Of a DNA stretch of 8,862 bases, positions 1 through 6,324 are shown in pieces. The first letter of the stretch is position 1. Each line of letters opens with the position of its first letter. The notes under the pieces were generated by a model that did not search any database, was not told the DNA's origin, and was given only the letters and a program-made list of their open reading frames with translations. The position numbers and the translations under genes are program-made. The DNA comes from Clostridia bacterium (GTDB lineage: Bacteria; Bacillota; Clostridia; Oscillospirales; CAG-272). The DNA is taken from NCBI GenBank assembly GCA_017457465.1, contig JAFTHJ010000209.1, positions 1-8,862 on the forward strand. Reading direction: 5' to 3'.

Positions 1-918
1 ATGCTTATGATGGCGCTTCTCAAGGCGATAAAGCCGGGGGCGAGACTTATCATCATAGGCGACTCCGACCAGCTTCCCTCGGTGGGAGCGGGAAATGTGC
101 TTCGCGATATAATAGACAGCGACCGCTTTTCCGTCGTAAGGCTTAACGAGATATTCAGACAGGCTCAAAAGAGCCTTATCGTCACAAACGCTCACGCGAT
201 AAACGAGGGAAAATATCCCGCCATAGACATAAAGGATAACGATTTCTTCTTTTTGAGAAGAGAGAGTGACAGGGATATCGCGCTTACGGTGGCTGACCTT
301 TATCGCAACCGTCTGCCCAAAAGCTACGGAGAGTCGATAAAAGCGGGTATTCAGGTCATAACGCCCTCAAGAAAGGGTGAGGCGGGTTCGGAAAATCTTA
401 ATATAATTCTCCAGTCGGCACTCAATCCCCCCTCGCCGCAACGGCGTGAATATAAGTTCCGCGATGTGGTATTTCGCGAGGGCGACCGTGTTATGCAGAC
501 AAGAAATAATTACGATATAAATTGGTTCCGCGATGCCGACGGCAAGGACGGATACGGCATATTCAACGGAGATATAGGAATTATCGGCAAGATAGACCAC
601 GGAAACAGTTGTATGGAGATAATTTTTGACGACAGAGTAGTTAATTATGATTTTACCCTGCTCGACGATATTGAACACGCTTACGCTATAACCGTGCATA
701 AGAGTCAGGGAAGCGAATACCCCGTGGTAATAATTCCTATGTGCCACGCAGCGCCTATGCTGCTCACGAGAAATTTGCTTTATACGGCGGTCACGAGAGC
801 GCAGAGAATGGTCGTGCTTGTCGGCTTTGAGGATATAATGCGGACTATGGTTGACAATAACCGTCAGTCTATGAGATATACGGGACTTGCCGCGAGACTT
901 TCGGAAAAGGAAGAATAA
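1..918 (+). CDS. recD2: RecD2-like ATP-dependent DNA helicase, 5'-truncated
   Basis: This is the C-terminal 305 residues of a superfamily 1B 5'-3' DNA helicase of the RecD2/RecD-like type, which acts in DNA repair and recombination in bacteria that lack RecBC. The window starts just past the expected Walker B motif, so the ATG at base 1 is an internal Met, not the start. Visible parts are motif III (GDSDQLPSVGAG, residues 20-31), the motif IV region (RLNEIFRQA, 47-55), a GDRVMQTRNNY segment with a following FNGDIG (161-194) typical of the region before the UvrD_C_2 domain, motif V (HKSQGSEYPVVIIP, 233-246) and motif VI (YTAVTRAQ, 261-268). The N-terminal helix-hairpin-helix region and Walker A lie outside the window. 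The gene ends in TAA two bases before the comF start, so the two genes are probably cotranscribed. The family call is firm; the recD2 name rests on the motif wording. Confidence 0.93.
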   Translation: MLMMALLKAIKPGARLIIIGDSDQLPSVGAGNVLRDIIDSDRFSVVRLNEIFRQAQKSLIVTNAHAINEGKYPAIDIKDNDFFFLRRESDRDIALTVADLYRNRLPKSYGESIKAGIQVITPSRKGEAGSENLNIILQSALNPPSPQRREYKFRDVVFREGDRVMQTRNNYDINWFRDADGKDGYGIFNGDIGIIGKIDHGNSCMEIIFDDRVVNYDFTLLDDIEHAYAITVHKSQGSEYPVVIIPMCHAAPMLLTRNLLYTAVTRAQRMVVLVGFEDIMRTMVDNNRQSMRYTGLAARLSEKEE

Positions 919-920
919 TA

Positions 921-1685
921 ATGAGATTTTCCGAATTTGCGTCCAGATTTCTGCTTGTCCGCAAATGCGCCTCTTGCGGGGAATTACTTCCATATGAAAG
1001 CAAGGATGAGGCATTTTGCGGTGAGTGCAGAATCAAGTGGGACGTTGAAAAGACACGCGAGTGCGGGGTGTGCGGACGCTCGGTCTGTGAGTGTGTCTGT
1101 ATGACCAAGGCACTTTCCGATGCGGGTGCGATTTGTCACCGCAAGGCGGTATTCTATTCCTCGTCAAGACCTGCGGTGCATAATACGCTGATGTTTATCA
1201 AGCATAATAAAAACCCGAGAGTCACAGCCTTTCTGGCGTCACAGTTGGCGGCGATTCTTCGGTCGGACAAGGATATACCGGAGCTTTGCGCCGACAATTA
1301 TGTGATAACCTTTGTACCCAGAGGCAGACGCGCGGTTATTGAAAAGGGCTTTGACCAATCCGAGCTGCTCGTCCGTGCGCTATCGGAGAAGCTCGGAATA
1401 CCGTGGGCGATTACGCTGCGCCGAAAAAGAGGAGGACGTGAGCAGAAAAAGCTGAACGCCTCGCAGAGAGTGAGAAATGTCAAAGGACTTTTTGAGCCTG
1501 TCGCAGCGCTTGAGGAAACAGTCGGCGGAAAGAGGATAATTCTTGTTGATGATATAGTGACTACAGGCGCGAGTATGGCGGCGTGTATTTCTTATCTCAC
1601 AAGGGCGGGAGCGAGAGAGACTGTCTGCTTGTCTGTCGCCTCGACCGAAAATACAAAAAGTAACAAAAAACTCTCTTGCAATTGA
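921..1685 (+). CDS. comF: ComF family phosphoribosyltransferase-like protein
   Basis: A 254-residue ComF/ComFC-type protein. Family members are cytoplasmic, carry an N-terminal zinc finger and a type I phosphoribosyltransferase fold, and are needed for DNA uptake in naturally competent bacteria; the reaction is not settled. The zinc finger is seen as C16-x2-C19 and C33-x2-C36, with further cysteines at 48, 51, 56, 58 and 60. FVPRGRRAVIEKGFDQSELL (131-150) matches the family's VP..R...RGFNQ motif, and QKKLNASQRVRNVKGLF (175-191) the Q..L....R..N..G.F motif. The PRPP-binding loop is ILVDDIVTTGAS (207-218). The start is supported by AAAGGAAG at 906-913, seven bases upstream and inside the end of the recD2-like gene. 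The last codons overlap the mreB promoter. Many non-competent Clostridia also keep this gene, so it does not prove competence. Confidence 0.93.
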   Translation: MRFSEFASRFLLVRKCASCGELLPYESKDEAFCGECRIKWDVEKTRECGVCGRSVCECVCMTKALSDAGAICHRKAVFYSSSRPAVHNTLMFIKHNKNPRVTAFLASQLAAILRSDKDIPELCADNYVITFVPRGRRAVIEKGFDQSELLVRALSEKLGIPWAITLRRKRGGREQKKLNASQRVRNVKGLFEPVAALEETVGGKRIILVDDIVTTGASMAACISYLTRAGARETVCLSVASTENTKSNKKLSCN

Positions 1686-1704
1686 GCGGGGATGAGTGTA
1701 TAAT
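1676..1704 (+). promoter_or_regulatory. Sigma-A-type promoter for mreB
   Basis: A -35 box TTGCAA (1676-1681) and a perfect -10 box TATAAT (1699-1704) are separated by exactly 17 bases. The -35 box overlaps the last codons of comF. Transcription should start near 1710-1712, leaving a leader of about 30 bases before mreB. No terminator hairpin is visible after comF, so mreB may also receive read-through from upstream. Confidence 0.8.
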
Positions 1705-1741
1705 ATATTTATAGTCTTAAAAAATATAAAGGAACGGTCTG

Positions 1742-2827
1742 ATGTTTAATTTTAAAGCGAAAAAGACATTTACCAAGGACATAGGAATAGATCTCGGAAC
1801 AGCAACCGTTCTGGTTTACGTTCAGGGAAAGGGCATAGTGCTTAACGAGCCGTCTGTCGTGGCGGTCAATACCGACACCGATATGATAACCAAGGTGGGT
1901 AAGGAAGCACAGGCTATGCTCGGAAGAAATCCCGAGAACATAAAGGTGGTCAGACCTCTCGAGCACGGTGTTATAAGCCAGTACGAGGTCACCCAGAAGA
2001 TGATACAGTTCTTTATCCGACGCGCGTGTGGGGGAGCGGTATTTCCCCCGAAGGTGGTCATATGTATACCCACGGGTATTACAGAGGTCGAGGAGAGAGC
2101 CGTTATAGACGCGGGAACTCAAGCTGGGGCGAGAAAGACCTATCTTATTGAGGAGCCTGTCGCGGCAGCGCTCGGCGCGGGGATAGACATTTTCAGTCCT
2201 ACGGGACATATGATAGTCGATATCGGCGGCGGAACTACCGATGTCGCGGTGATATCGCTCGGCGGTATAGTTGTGTCAAAGTCTATCAAGGTTGCGGGTA
2301 ATCAGTTTGATGCCGCGATTATGAAGTATATGAGGCGCAGACATAACGTAATTATAGGCGAACGCACGGCGGAGGCGGTCAAGATACGTATAGGCGCGGT
2401 CTACCAGCATTCTCCCGCGAGAGAATATGTTGTCAAGGGAAGATGTCTGCTTCAGGGACTCCCCAAGGAGGTAACCGTTTCCTCCACAGAGATGCTTGAG
2501 GCTATGATGGAGCCGATAACCGAGGTGCTTGACGTTATTTACGCGGTTATAGAGAATACGCCCCCCGAGCTTATCGGCGATATACTCAAGGGAGGTATCG
2601 TGCTTACGGGCGGAGGAAGTCAGCTTTACGGTATCGATAAGCTTATAGAGGAGCTGACGGGAATAAAAACAAGGGTTGCCGAACGCCCCGAGCTTTGTGT
2701 GGTAATGGGTACGGGCAGAGCGCTTGAATATCTCGACAATATGCCCGAGGGGATACTTGACCTCTCGAAGATAAGACCGTCGAGCCGAGTTCCTGTCAGC
2801 CCCAAGAAAGGCTCAAATAAAACTTAA
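1742..2827 (+). CDS. mreB: Rod shape-determining protein MreB/Mbl family
   Basis: A 361-residue bacterial actin. MreB/Mbl filaments bind ATP, lie under the cytoplasmic membrane and guide the elongation cell-wall synthesis complex. The phosphate-1 motif is DIGIDLGTATV (13-23), the IEEPVAAALGAG helix is at 136-147, the phosphate-2 motif is VDIGGGTTDVAV (159-170), and the adenosine motif GGIVLTGGGSQL is at 284-295. The N terminus (MFNFKAKK) is short, basic and partly hydrophobic, as expected for membrane contact. The protein is longer than the usual 330-345 residues because of a basic, Ser/Pro-rich tail from about 342. AAAGGA at 1728-1733 sits eight bases before the ATG. mreC and mreD do not follow, so this is a solitary paralogue type such as Mbl; whether another mreB exists in the genome cannot be seen here. 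Confidence 0.95.
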   Translation: MFNFKAKKTFTKDIGIDLGTATVLVYVQGKGIVLNEPSVVAVNTDTDMITKVGKEAQAMLGRNPENIKVVRPLEHGVISQYEVTQKMIQFFIRRACGGAVFPPKVVICIPTGITEVEERAVIDAGTQAGARKTYLIEEPVAAALGAGIDIFSPTGHMIVDIGGGTTDVAVISLGGIVVSKSIKVAGNQFDAAIMKYMRRRHNVIIGERTAEAVKIRIGAVYQHSPAREYVVKGRCLLQGLPKEVTVSSTEMLEAMMEPITEVLDVIYAVIENTPPELIGDILKGGIVLTGGGSQLYGIDKLIEELTGIKTRVAERPELCVVMGTGRALEYLDNMPEGILDLSKIRPSSRVPVSPKKGSNKT

Positions 2828-2850
2828 CTCTTTGAAGAGGTGTTACAGAT

Positions 2851-4293
2851 ATGATTTGCGAGGGCTTTAAATATCCAGCTCTTATCGAGCATTTTGAAAA
2901 AATCTCGGCTATTCCGAGAATGTCGTATCACGAGGAGAGGATTGCGGCGTATCTCGTTGAATTTGCCGAGGCGAGAGGTCTTGAGGTTTATACCGACAGC
3001 GCGAAAAACGTGCTTATAAATATACCCGCCACAGAGGGACGTGAGAATGACGCGCCCATATTGCTTCAGGGACACACCGATATGGTGTGCGAGAAGAATA
3101 TCGGTTGTGAGCACGACTTTCTGACCGAGGGGCTTGACCTGTGTGTCGAGAACGGATTTCTCCGCGCGAGGGGAACGACTCTCGGAGCCGATGACGGAAT
3201 CGCGGTGGCGACAATGCTTTCGCTGCTTGACGGCGAGATAAACTCTCACCCCGCTTGTCAATGTCTTTTTACCTCTGCGGAGGAGGTCGGTCTTGACGGC
3301 GCGAAGGCGTTTGACTATAGCCGTATTTTTGCCCGTAGAATGATAAATATGGACGGAGCCGACGAGATATATCTTATCGTCGGATGCGCGGGTGGACTTC
3401 GCTCGGACGCGATGTTTGATATTGAATATACCGATGCCGAATATACCGACTGTATGACCGTGAAAATAGGCGGTCTTATGGGAGGACATTCGGGCGAGAA
3501 TATAAACGACGGAAGGGCAAACGCCAATAAGTTGGCGGGTGAGCTTATCGGACTTCTCCACGGCTCTGTGGGAATAGAGCTTATATCGTTTGACGGCGGA
3601 AGCAAGGATAACGCGATACCCCGTGAGGCAATTCTTCGCTTTACCGTAAAGGATAGCGATAGGGCAAAGAAGCTTATCTCGGAGTATGCCAATAAGATAA
3701 AAGAGGGACTTTGCTCCGACGATGCCGATTTCTTTATCCTATGCGAGTCGGAGAAGCTTTCGGCGGGAACGAGGGTGTTCGCCGATAAGGTCACGCGAAA
3801 TATTATCGGGTTTGTTAATTCGGTCGATAACGGCGTACTCGCTATGAGCAAAAAAATCGAGGGACTCGTTGAGTTCTCAAGAAATCTTGGAATAGTAAGC
3901 ACCGATGACGGTAAGCTTGGCTTCTATTTCTCCTCAAGGTCGGCGATAGACGAGCAGATAGAGGAGTCCGCCAAGACGATAGAGAATGCCGCTTTGAAAT
4001 TCGGCGGTGTGACGGCGCATCACAGCAGGTATCCCGGTTGGAATTACACGGGCAGCTCTGCTCTTGCCGACAGATATATTGAGTCGGCAAAGAGACTTTG
4101 CGGAATGGATGTAGTGCGTACGGCGCTTCACGCGGGACTTGAGTGCGGAATAGTCAAACAGGCTATACCCGATATGGAGATAATCTCCTGCGGTCCCGAC
4201 GTAAAAAATCTTCATTCTCCTATGGAGAAGCTTGATATCGCGTCATTTGAACGGTTCTTTACCGTTATAAAGGATATTATAGAGAATAACTGA
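2851..4293 (+). CDS. pepD: Aminoacyl-histidine dipeptidase, PepD/M20 family
   Basis: A 480-residue zinc metallopeptidase of family M20 (PepD, beta-Ala-His or Xaa-His dipeptidase), a cytoplasmic enzyme that hydrolyses dipeptides such as carnosine and other Xaa-His substrates. All expected metal and catalytic positions are present: H75 and D77 in GHTDMV, D114 in LGADDG, E144 and E145 in SAEEVG, D168 in NMDG, and H455 near the C terminus in LHSPMEKLD. Their spacing matches the known Vibrio PepD ligands with an almost constant offset. The dimerisation (lid) domain starts near MGGHSGENINDGRANANK (210-227), and HAGLECG (427-433) is also conserved. Length is normal for the family. GAGGTG at 2837-2842 is eight bases before the ATG. 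The gene lies 23 bases after mreB with no promoter or terminator between, so it is probably in the mreB operon, although no functional link to cell shape is evident. Confidence 0.95.
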   Translation: MICEGFKYPALIEHFEKISAIPRMSYHEERIAAYLVEFAEARGLEVYTDSAKNVLINIPATEGRENDAPILLQGHTDMVCEKNIGCEHDFLTEGLDLCVENGFLRARGTTLGADDGIAVATMLSLLDGEINSHPACQCLFTSAEEVGLDGAKAFDYSRIFARRMINMDGADEIYLIVGCAGGLRSDAMFDIEYTDAEYTDCMTVKIGGLMGGHSGENINDGRANANKLAGELIGLLHGSVGIELISFDGGSKDNAIPREAILRFTVKDSDRAKKLISEYANKIKEGLCSDDADFFILCESEKLSAGTRVFADKVTRNIIGFVNSVDNGVLAMSKKIEGLVEFSRNLGIVSTDDGKLGFYFSSRSAIDEQIEESAKTIENAALKFGGVTAHHSRYPGWNYTGSSALADRYIESAKRLCGMDVVRTALHAGLECGIVKQAIPDMEIISCGPDVKNLHSPMEKLDIASFERFFTVIKDIIENN

Positions 4294-4320
4294 TTATTAA
4301 AACAGAGAGGCGGTGGTGTT

Positions 4321-4779
4321 ATGGCAGATACCGAAAAAATAAAAAACAAGGTGGCTAAAAAGGCTAAAAGCAAGGTTAAGCGTAAGGTAAAGAGCAAGGC
4401 GAGAAGCAAGGCTAAAAAAATACACCCCGCGACTTATATTATCGCTCTGCTTTGTCTGGCGCTCGGAATCGGCGCAGGAGTTGGAGCCTGTGCGCTTGTC
4501 TGCCGTAACGATTGCTTCAAGCTGAAGGGCGATAAGAGCTATACGGTGAGCGTGGGAACTCCCATCGCTTACAAGGATGAGGGCGTTAAGATAATCTCGT
4601 TCGGACAGGATATATCGGATAAGGTGGAGATAAAGACCAATCTCACTCAAAATGACGACGGAAGCTATAATGTCGATACCTCCGAGCCGTGCGAATATTA
4701 TATAATTTATACCGTTGATTCGGTGAAATACGGCGAGATACAGAGAGTCAGAACGATAACGGTCAAGGGAGATAACTGA
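4321..4779 (+). CDS. Hypothetical single-pass membrane protein with Lys/Arg-rich N terminus
   Basis: I do not recognise this 152-residue protein. Residues 1-36 are extremely basic, with repeated K-A/V-K-S-K and R-S-K units. They are followed by one hydrophobic segment (about 37-61) and a polar domain of about 90 residues. By the positive-inside rule the basic tail is cytoplasmic and the domain lies outside the membrane. The outer domain has the look of a small immunoglobulin-like fold: DISDKVEI (97-104), NVDTSEPCEYYIIYTVDS (117-134) and RTITV at the end resemble the 'DITDKV...VDTS.PG.Y.V.YTV.D...TRTV.V' pattern of bacterial Ig-like repeats. That match is from memory and tentative. Cysteines occur at 45, 57, 61, 65 and 124. 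GAGAGG at 4305-4310 precedes the ATG. The stop overlaps the next gene's start (TGATG), so the two products are made together and may act together. Confidence 0.8.
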   Translation: MADTEKIKNKVAKKAKSKVKRKVKSKARSKAKKIHPATYIIALLCLALGIGAGVGACALVCRNDCFKLKGDKSYTVSVGTPIAYKDEGVKIISFGQDISDKVEIKTNLTQNDDGSYNVDTSEPCEYYIIYTVDSVKYGEIQRVRTITVKGDN

Positions 4780-5870
4780 TGGCAAGGAAAAAGAAATTTT
4801 CAAAGGGATTGACTATATTTTTGTCGGTTCTCCTCTTTGTTCTGGGAGCGGCGGGAGGCTTTTTCGGATATTTCAAGCTGACACAGCCTACCGATACCGA
4901 CACATATGTGAGCGGAGACCTCGTGATAAATTTCCTCGAGCTTGGAAATAAATACACAGGGGACTGCACCTATATCAAGGCGGGTGAGACCGATATACTC
5001 ATTGACGCGGGTTCAAAGACCTCAAGCGTCGGAACGATAGATGCCTTTTTGAGTGAGCAGGTCAGCGACGGAGTGCTTGAATACGTTATAGTCACACACG
5101 CACACGAGGACCATTATGCGGGATTTGCCACAAACGAGGATGCCGACAGTATATTCGACCTCTATGAGTGCGAGGTTATCATTGATTTCTCGCAGATAAC
5201 AAAAAGCAAGTCGGAACAGAAGATGTATAAAAATTACATAAGAGAGCGCGATGAGGAGATAGAGGCGGGTGCCGAGCATTATACGGCGAAGGAGTGTATC
5301 GAGCAGGAGAAGAATGTCTTTGACCTCGGTCACGACATCGAGCTTGAGATACTTGACAGCTATTTCTATTACAATGTCGCTTCAAGTGAGAATGACCACT
5401 CGGTCTGCGTGATGATAAATCAGGGAGACAGACATTTCCTCTTTACGGGTGACCTTGAAAAGGAGGGAGAGGAGAAGCTTGTCCTGATGAACGAGCTTCC
5501 CGAGGTAGACCTCTATAAGGCGGGACACCACGGCTCAAAAACTTCCTCTAATGAGGTTCTTCTGGAGGTCATAAAGCCGGATATTGTCTGCGTTTGCTGC
5601 TGTTGCGGAAGCTCGGAGTATACCGATAAGAACGAAAATCAGTTTCCAACACAGGACTTTGTCGATAGGATAGCGCCGTATACCGATAAGGTCTATGTTA
5701 CCACGATATGTGAGGATTTCGAGAACGATGAGTTTGAGTCTATGAACGGAAACATCGCGGTTACCTCGGGCGCTGGCGGCATCAGTGTCGAGTGCAGCGC
5801 GAGTGATACGCTGCTTAAGGATACGGCTTGGTTCAAAAAGAACAGAGACTGTCCCGATGACTGGAAATAA
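4779..5870 (+). CDS. Membrane-anchored metallo-beta-lactamase-fold protein, ComEC C-terminal-domain-like
   Basis: A 363-residue protein with a basic N terminus, one hydrophobic segment (about 11-33) and a metallo-beta-lactamase-fold domain most like the domain at the C terminus of the DNA-uptake channel ComEC/Rec2. The domain opens with VINFLELG...TYIKAGETDILIDAG (49-78). Metal-binding motifs are THAHEDH (106-112), a DHS at 206-208, FTGD (222-225) and KAGHHGSKTS (248-257). The anchor places the domain outside the cytoplasm; there is no channel domain. Such stand-alone proteins are thought to be nucleases or phosphodiesterases; the substrate here is unknown. Odd features are a cluster C271, C273-C276 where ComEC-type domains usually carry a plain hydrophobic strand, and an insert of charged residues at about 141-180. 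Translation is coupled to the upstream gene by a one-base overlap. The hairpin at 5883-5912 follows closely. Confidence 0.88.
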   Translation: MARKKKFSKGLTIFLSVLLFVLGAAGGFFGYFKLTQPTDTDTYVSGDLVINFLELGNKYTGDCTYIKAGETDILIDAGSKTSSVGTIDAFLSEQVSDGVLEYVIVTHAHEDHYAGFATNEDADSIFDLYECEVIIDFSQITKSKSEQKMYKNYIRERDEEIEAGAEHYTAKECIEQEKNVFDLGHDIELEILDSYFYYNVASSENDHSVCVMINQGDRHFLFTGDLEKEGEEKLVLMNELPEVDLYKAGHHGSKTSSNEVLLEVIKPDIVCVCCCCGSSEYTDKNENQFPTQDFVDRIAPYTDKVYVTTICEDFENDEFESMNGNIAVTSGAGGISVECSASDTLLKDTAWFKKNRDCPDDWK

Positions 5871-5882
5871 ATAAAAAAGCGA

Positions 5883-5912
5883 GGGGAAAATCCGAAAAAT
5901 CGGATTTTCCCC
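5883..5912. terminator. Perfect 13-bp hairpin, probable terminator
   Basis: GGGGAAAATCCGA (5883-5895) and TCGGATTTTCCCC (5900-5912) form a perfect 13-bp stem with a four-base AAAA loop, 12 bases after the stop of the ComEC-like gene. On the + strand the following bases (GAAATTATTTCAT) make only a poor T-tract. On the - strand the stem is followed by a run of six Ts (opposite 5873-5878), a better intrinsic terminator shape. It probably ends the mreB operon and insulates the rpmH promoter, and may block antisense reading too. Confidence 0.75.
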
Positions 5913-5923
5913 GAAATTATTTC

Positions 5924-5971
5924 ATAAAAACGAAAAAAGCTCTTGACAAAAGAGAGAAAATATGGTTTAAT
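5924..5971 (+). promoter_or_regulatory. Strong promoter with A-tract UP-like element for the rpmH cluster
   Basis: A perfect -35 box TTGACA (5943-5948), a 17-base spacer and a near-perfect -10 box TTTAAT (5966-5971, five of six matches). Two A-tracts upstream (AAAAA near 5925-5929 and AAAAAA near 5933-5938) resemble an UP element that binds the RNA polymerase alpha C-terminal domain, as is common for ribosomal genes. The predicted start of transcription is near 5977. Confidence 0.82.
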
Positions 5972-5976
5972 ATAGG

Positions 5977-6073
5977 ATGTCATTGAATGTTTGCAAGGCA
6001 AACAAGCAACACGCTTCCGGAAATTTCCGGATATTCGTGTCCGGAAAAAGAAAGAATAAGGAGGTGCATCGGA
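5977..6073 (+). promoter_or_regulatory. Structured leader of rpmH with alternative hairpins and strong Shine-Dalgarno
   Basis: The predicted 97-base leader can fold in several ways. A first hairpin pairs TGTTTGC (5988-5994) with GCAAACA (5998-6004). After it come three CCGG-centred copies: TTCCGGAAA (6015-6023), TTTCCGGAT (6024-6032) and GTCCGGAAA (6039-6047). Copies one and two make a 16-base palindrome, TCCGGAAATTTCCGGA (6016-6031), closed by ACACG (6009-6013) with CGTGT (6036-6040). Instead, TTTCCGGA (6024-6031) can pair with TCCGGAAA (6040-6047), which excludes the first fold. The ribosome binding site AAGGAGGTG (6058-6066) is seven bases before the rpmH ATG and is not directly covered by either fold. 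A regulatory role is an inference; I do not recognise it as a named leader family. Confidence 0.5.
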
Positions 6074-6208
6074 ATGCTCAGAACATACCAGCCTAAAAAG
6101 AGACAGAGAAAAAAAGAGCACGGCTTCAGAAAAAGAATGGCAACCGCTGACGGAAGAAACGTCCTGAAGAGAAGACGCGCTAAAGGCAGAAAAAGACTGA
6201 CATATTAA
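6074..6208 (+). CDS. rpmH: 50S ribosomal protein L34
   Basis: The 44-residue large-subunit protein L34, a basic peptide buried in 23S rRNA. It begins MLRTYQPKKRQRKKEHGF and ends RRAKGRKRLTY, the classic family wording (usual forms begin MKRTYQPKK), and has the standard 44-residue length. The ATG at 6074 is chosen because of that length and because AAGGAGGTG lies seven bases upstream. The frame stays open upstream to an ATG at 5987, but that would add 29 unrelated residues that overlap the leader hairpins. It is the first gene of the rpmH-rnpA-yidD-yidC-jag cluster and sits behind the strongest promoter in the window. Confidence 0.97.
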   Translation: MLRTYQPKKRQRKKEHGFRKRMATADGRNVLKRRRAKGRKRLTY

Positions 6209-6228
6209 TTTGGTCTCAAGCAAAGATA

Positions 6229-6284
6229 AAAAACCGCCGATGACATTGAAAGCATAACTGTTTTCCGAGTACATCGGGGTTTTT
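6229..6284 (+). terminator. Terminator-like hairpin (possible attenuator) between rpmH and rnpA
   Basis: AAAAACC (6229-6235), a bulged G, and CCGATG (6237-6242) can pair with CATCGG (6272-6277) and GGTTTTT (6278-6284), leaving a 29-base loop. The GC part is followed by five Ts, which gives the shape of a weak or partial terminator. It lies 20 bases after the rpmH stop and 40 bases before rnpA. Partial termination here would give more rpmH than rnpA transcript, which suits their very different protein needs. The large loop makes a leaky element more likely than a full stop, and I see no good new promoter before rnpA. Confidence 0.5.
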
Positions 6285-6324
6285 ACTATGTAGATAAGAA
6301 TTATAGGTCAGAGAGAGACGAAAT

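Noticed and set aside
1..3. ATG at the first base as the start of the helicase
   Set aside because: The residues that follow (MLMMALLKAI) match the segment just after the Walker B motif of RecD2 helicases, so the true start and Walker A lie outside the window.
1..1685. RecD2, ComF and the ComEC-like protein together as a new competence or defence system
   Set aside because: RecD2 and ComF are common housekeeping neighbours, a separate promoter starts at mreB, and the ComEC-like protein lacks the channel domain. No toxin, nuclease effector or sensor gene is present.
1702..1730. AT-only inverted repeat between comF and mreB as a terminator
   Set aside because: The stem TTTATA with TATAAA is six A-T pairs with a long loop and no GC core, too weak to call.
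2824..3561. 245-codon open frame on the - strand opposite pepD
   Set aside because: It lies wholly opposite a clear PepD gene with all catalytic residues, and its product shows no recognisable domain.
6016..6031. 16-base palindrome as a transposon end or repressor operator
   Set aside because: There is no second copy or target duplication, and it lies in the transcribed leader next to a third CCGG unit, so RNA structure explains it better.
5987..6073. N-terminal extension of L34 from the ATG at 5987
   Set aside because: L34 is normally 44 residues; the extension has no family match, overlaps leader hairpins, and the Shine-Dalgarno AAGGAGGTG fits the ATG at 6074.
6246..6274. Promoter for rnpA using TTGAAA at 6246-6251
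   Set aside because: At 17 bases spacing the -10 position reads GTACAT, a poor match, and it falls inside the hairpin.
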